DNA from: Candidatus Egerieousia excrementavium
Lineage (GTDB): Bacteria; Bacteroidota; Bacteroidia; Bacteroidales; UBA932
Length of the DNA stretch: 43,793 nucleotides
Direction: 5' to 3'
Assembly: GCA_017694275.1 (NCBI GenBank)
Contig: JADINB010000136.1
Location: 1 to 43,793 of the forward strand
Both the position numbers and the translations under genes were made by a program. How positions within the stretch are numbered: position 1 is the first letter of the stretch; the number at the start of each line of letters is the position of its first letter. Under the pieces are notes generated by a model. It had not been told where the DNA came from, searched no databases, and saw nothing but the letters and a program-made list of their open reading frames with translations. Positions 42,059-43,793 of this stretch are shown in pieces.

Positions 42059-43093
42059 ATGGAGAATCAGGCAAAGGGAGAAAAGGGAGAGGAGAGAACC
42101 CAGATAAAGAGTATCGGAAGAAGTGAATTTCTTGAAAGGCTTTTTGAGGGTACTGGCTATAGTAATGCAGGGCTGCAGCTTTTCGACAATGGTGAGAGCA
42201 TCTGGACACATGCATCGTCGCTCATGCTGGAAGGAATAGACTTCGATCTGGTCTATACTCCTCTTAAGCATCTGGGATACAAGTCTGCCCTTTCTGTCTT
42301 CGGTCCGCTTTATGCCGGAGGCAGTTCGCCGGCCGGCCTTTCATGCAATATAGGTCTCTCGGCCCGGTTTGCAGCTGAAGATGTAGTCCTGCTATGGAGC
42401 GGAATCGTGGCTGCGGCACGGGAACATTCGGTAAAGAGCCTTTCGCTCGATCTGAGTTCTTCTCTTACCGGCCTTGCCATTGCACTCTCTGCCCAGGGGG
42501 AGTTAAGCAGGAAGGTGGCTGCAAAAATTCCTGAACCGGCACCGAATTCGCTGCTCTGCATTACCGGCAACATGGGGGCTGCATATATGGGTCTGCATGT
42601 ACTTGAGCGGGAGAAGGTGATGTTCAACAAACTTTCCAGAGAGCAGGCGGAGAAGTACGTGCAACCCGATTTGAGCAAGTACAAATATATCCTTTCGCAA
42701 TATCTCAGCCCCGAGATCAATCCTAAAATGTTGGAACAGTTTGCCCAGGCAGAGCTTTATCCCTCAGCCGGCGTCTTCATAAACCGCGGTCTTGCACGTG
42801 CCGTAATGCAGATGTGCGGAAAGTGTGGCCTGGGAGCAAGAATATTTCTTGAGAAGATTCCCATCGCATCGCAGACAATGGAGATGGCAAAAGAGATAAA
42901 CATGGATGCGGTGACCGCCGCTCTCAACGGAGGAGATGACTACAAGTTCCTTTTTGCAATTCCGCTTTCGGAGCATGAAAGGTTTCACCGTGAATTTCCG
43001 AACATGGATGTGATAGGGCATCTTACCGACAGGCAGAAAACGGCAACCCTTGTAACCCCGCAGGGAGAAGAGATTGCCGTCAAGGCTTTGTAA
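42059..43093 (+). CDS. ThiL (thiamine-phosphate kinase) homologue lacking key active-site residues
   Basis: A 344-residue protein starting at MENQAKGEKG. Its scaffold clearly follows Bacteroidota ThiL: LMLEGIDFDLVYTPLKHLGYKSA at 55-77, SSLTGLAI at 134-141, GAAYMGLHVLEREKVMF at 173-189, and NGGDDYKFLF at 290-299. But the catalytic motifs differ. The usual GVGDDAAVL is GTGYSNAGL (31-39). TTDLLMEG is ASSLMLEG (52-59). SDIYAM is GPLYAG (82-87). SGDLGAAY is TGNMGAAY (169-176). DISDGL is FINRGL (240-245). Most Mg/ATP-binding Asp are thus lost, although Asp131 and the GDDY segment stay. It may be a pseudoenzyme or have a new role. It is intact, without frameshift, and divergent from suf-pnuC. Confidence 0.85.
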   Translation: MENQAKGEKGEERTQIKSIGRSEFLERLFEGTGYSNAGLQLFDNGESIWTHASSLMLEGIDFDLVYTPLKHLGYKSALSVFGPLYAGGSSPAGLSCNIGLSARFAAEDVVLLWSGIVAAAREHSVKSLSLDLSSSLTGLAIALSAQGELSRKVAAKIPEPAPNSLLCITGNMGAAYMGLHVLEREKVMFNKLSREQAEKYVQPDLSKYKYILSQYLSPEINPKMLEQFAQAELYPSAGVFINRGLARAVMQMCGKCGLGARIFLEKIPIASQTMEMAKEINMDAVTAALNGGDDYKFLFAIPLSEHERFHREFPNMDVIGHLTDRQKTATLVTPQGEEIAVKAL

Positions 43094-43535
43094 AAAGAGT
43101 ACTCACTCTATCGAGTATTCGAATCCGTAGGATTCTATAAGTTCTATCAGTTCTGCCAAAATCTGGTAAATACCGGGTTTATATTTACAATGCAATTAAA
43201 TCAATCGAGTATAAGATTACATCTGTTTTTAAGGAGCAAATCAGGAACAAAAATGTGCTTATTTCCGGCTCTGCTAAGATGTTGTACAGCCAAAAGGAAA
43301 CACATTACATAAATCAATGGCTACATCGCTACATATACAAGGGTACTACTGCTTTTCATCAACAGGCAGTCATCCTCTCCTGCCTAAATGCAGTTTAGTT
43401 TAATTTAGCCTATATATAGGGCTAATAAACTAAACCAAACTGGTTTTTCCTTTATAACTTCAATATACAGCCCAAAGAGAAAAACTCTTATTTTCTTTTC
43501 GCTGTACAATGCCTGTAAGGGTTCCTGTAATCGAC
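43094..43535. other. AT-rich noncoding gap with possible gene remnants
   Basis: This 442-bp stretch has no convincing gene. A minus-strand frame (43103-43195) ends with the protein-like IYQILAELIELIESYGFEY before a stop. It has no start and may be the tail of a decayed gene. An 83-codon frame on the plus strand has no early ATG and no recognisable motif. A long inverted repeat lies at 43393-43435. Confidence 0.4.
43393..43435. repeat. Long inverted repeat at the boundary
   Basis: The arms read GTTTAGTTTAATTTAGCC and GGGCTAATAAACTAAAC, nearly perfect apart from a one-base shift and one extra base, around a TATATATA centre. A further short hairpin (AAACC, AAACT, GGTTT) and T-rich sequence follow. 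It may be a terminator, a regulatory operator or a recombination boundary. It lies about 100 bp before the GC-rich gene. Confidence 0.65.
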
Positions 43536-43793
43536 TCATATGACTTTCATCTTCATGATGTCGAGCAGGTGGAATATTGTGCCGTCATTGACGGTGGTCG
43601 CCGAAGCGTGGTAATGGCCGTAATACCACGCATGCAGCGGATGTCCGTGCACGGTGAGCCAGCGGTAAAGCCGTTCCAGATCACGGCGTTCGTGCCTGAT
43701 GTCGTCGGCAAGCCACTCGTCGCCTGCGCAGAAGTGTTCCAGATCGCGTTTCGCCGCGGGCGGACAGAACGACGGGGCGCTGTGGGTAACGAC
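43536..43793 (-). CDS. Metallophosphoesterase, C-terminal part (truncated by window end)
   Basis: The minus-strand frame enters from the window end and encodes 85 residues before TGA. It starts VVTHSAPSFCPP and contains WYYGHYHAS, matching the late motifs (THxxP and GHxH) of calcineurin-like phosphoesterases. The family hydrolyses phosphate esters with two metals. Its codons are strongly G/C-ended, unlike everything else in the window. That suggests recent transfer from a GC-rich source. The N-terminal metal-binding half is outside the window. Confidence 0.82.
   Translation of the reverse strand, partial: VVTHSAPSFCPPAAKRDLEHFCAGDEWLADDIRHERRDLERLYRWLTVHGHPLHAWYYGHYHASATTVNDGTIFHLLDIMKMKVI

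Noticed and set aside
43176..43426. Open frames of 40-83 codons on the plus strand after the thiL-like gene
   Set aside because: No start in the longest, no motif or family resemblance, and AT-rich composition; most likely chance.

Overview
The window comes from a chromosome of the Bacteroidota, most likely the order Bacteroidales. Three things point there. The two tRNA genes carry near-perfect Bacteroidota promoters (TTTG, 20 bp, TAnnTTTG). The gene set is typical: an alpha2-type glycyl-tRNA synthetase, a fumarate reductase/succinate dehydrogenase pair, a class II ribonucleotide reductase, an Mpi-type serine recombinase, an S37-type peptidase and SufBCD/SufSE. Strong Shine-Dalgarno sequences are rare. 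Most of the window is ordinary housekeeping DNA with short intergenic gaps and clear intrinsic terminators. No prophage, IS element, CRISPR array or rRNA is visible.

Layout. 1-7.3 kb: the last codons of ruvB, a secreted Ntn-hydrolase (C45/C59-like), a convergent secreted GH20 hexosaminidase, frdA/sdhA-frdB/sdhB without a linked cytochrome b gene, and an Mpi-family recombinase preceded by a dyad with a 2-bp centre. 7.3-12.5 kb: a DmpA-type peptidase, hflX, an alpha/beta hydrolase, tonB and mdh. 12.6-18.2 kb: ybeY-mnmG, with two identical parS-like 16-mers in and just after mnmG, then an unknown secreted protein, threonine aldolase and an acetyltransferase as an operon. 18.3-25.2 kb: ruvA-MATE-gcvH on the minus strand, sufS, then a tRNA-Thr-sufE-DUF59-folK-glyQS unit and tRNA-Gln. 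25.2-31.5 kb: tadA-yqaA, groES-groEL, a phosphopantetheinyl transferase, a candidate small RNA gene, a DUF2156 protein and an S37-like secreted peptidase. 31.6-38 kb: tyrS-rbfA-lolC-like permease, ispE and nrdJ. 38.1-43.1 kb: the operon sufB-pnuC-sufC-sufD, divergent from a ThiL-like gene. 43.1-43.8 kb: an AT-rich gap with a long inverted repeat, then the end of a GC-rich metallophosphoesterase gene that looks foreign to the rest.

How the genes work together. The window holds most of a SUF iron-sulfur cluster system: SufS/SufE sulfur mobilisation, the SufBCD scaffold and a DUF59 maturation factor, spread over two loci. Its likely clients here include the iron-sulfur subunit FrdB/SdhB. Malate dehydrogenase and FrdAB/SdhAB are steps of the reductive branch from oxaloacetate to succinate. 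RuvA and RuvB form the Holliday junction branch-migration complex but lie about 20 kb apart.

Most worth a second look: the ThiL homologue, whose catalytic aspartates are mostly replaced although its scaffold is conserved; the paired parS-like sites; an unannotated, promoter- and terminator-bounded structured RNA candidate at about 29.0-29.16 kb; the PnuC-type transporter inserted into the suf operon; and the dyad in front of the Mpi-type recombinase.
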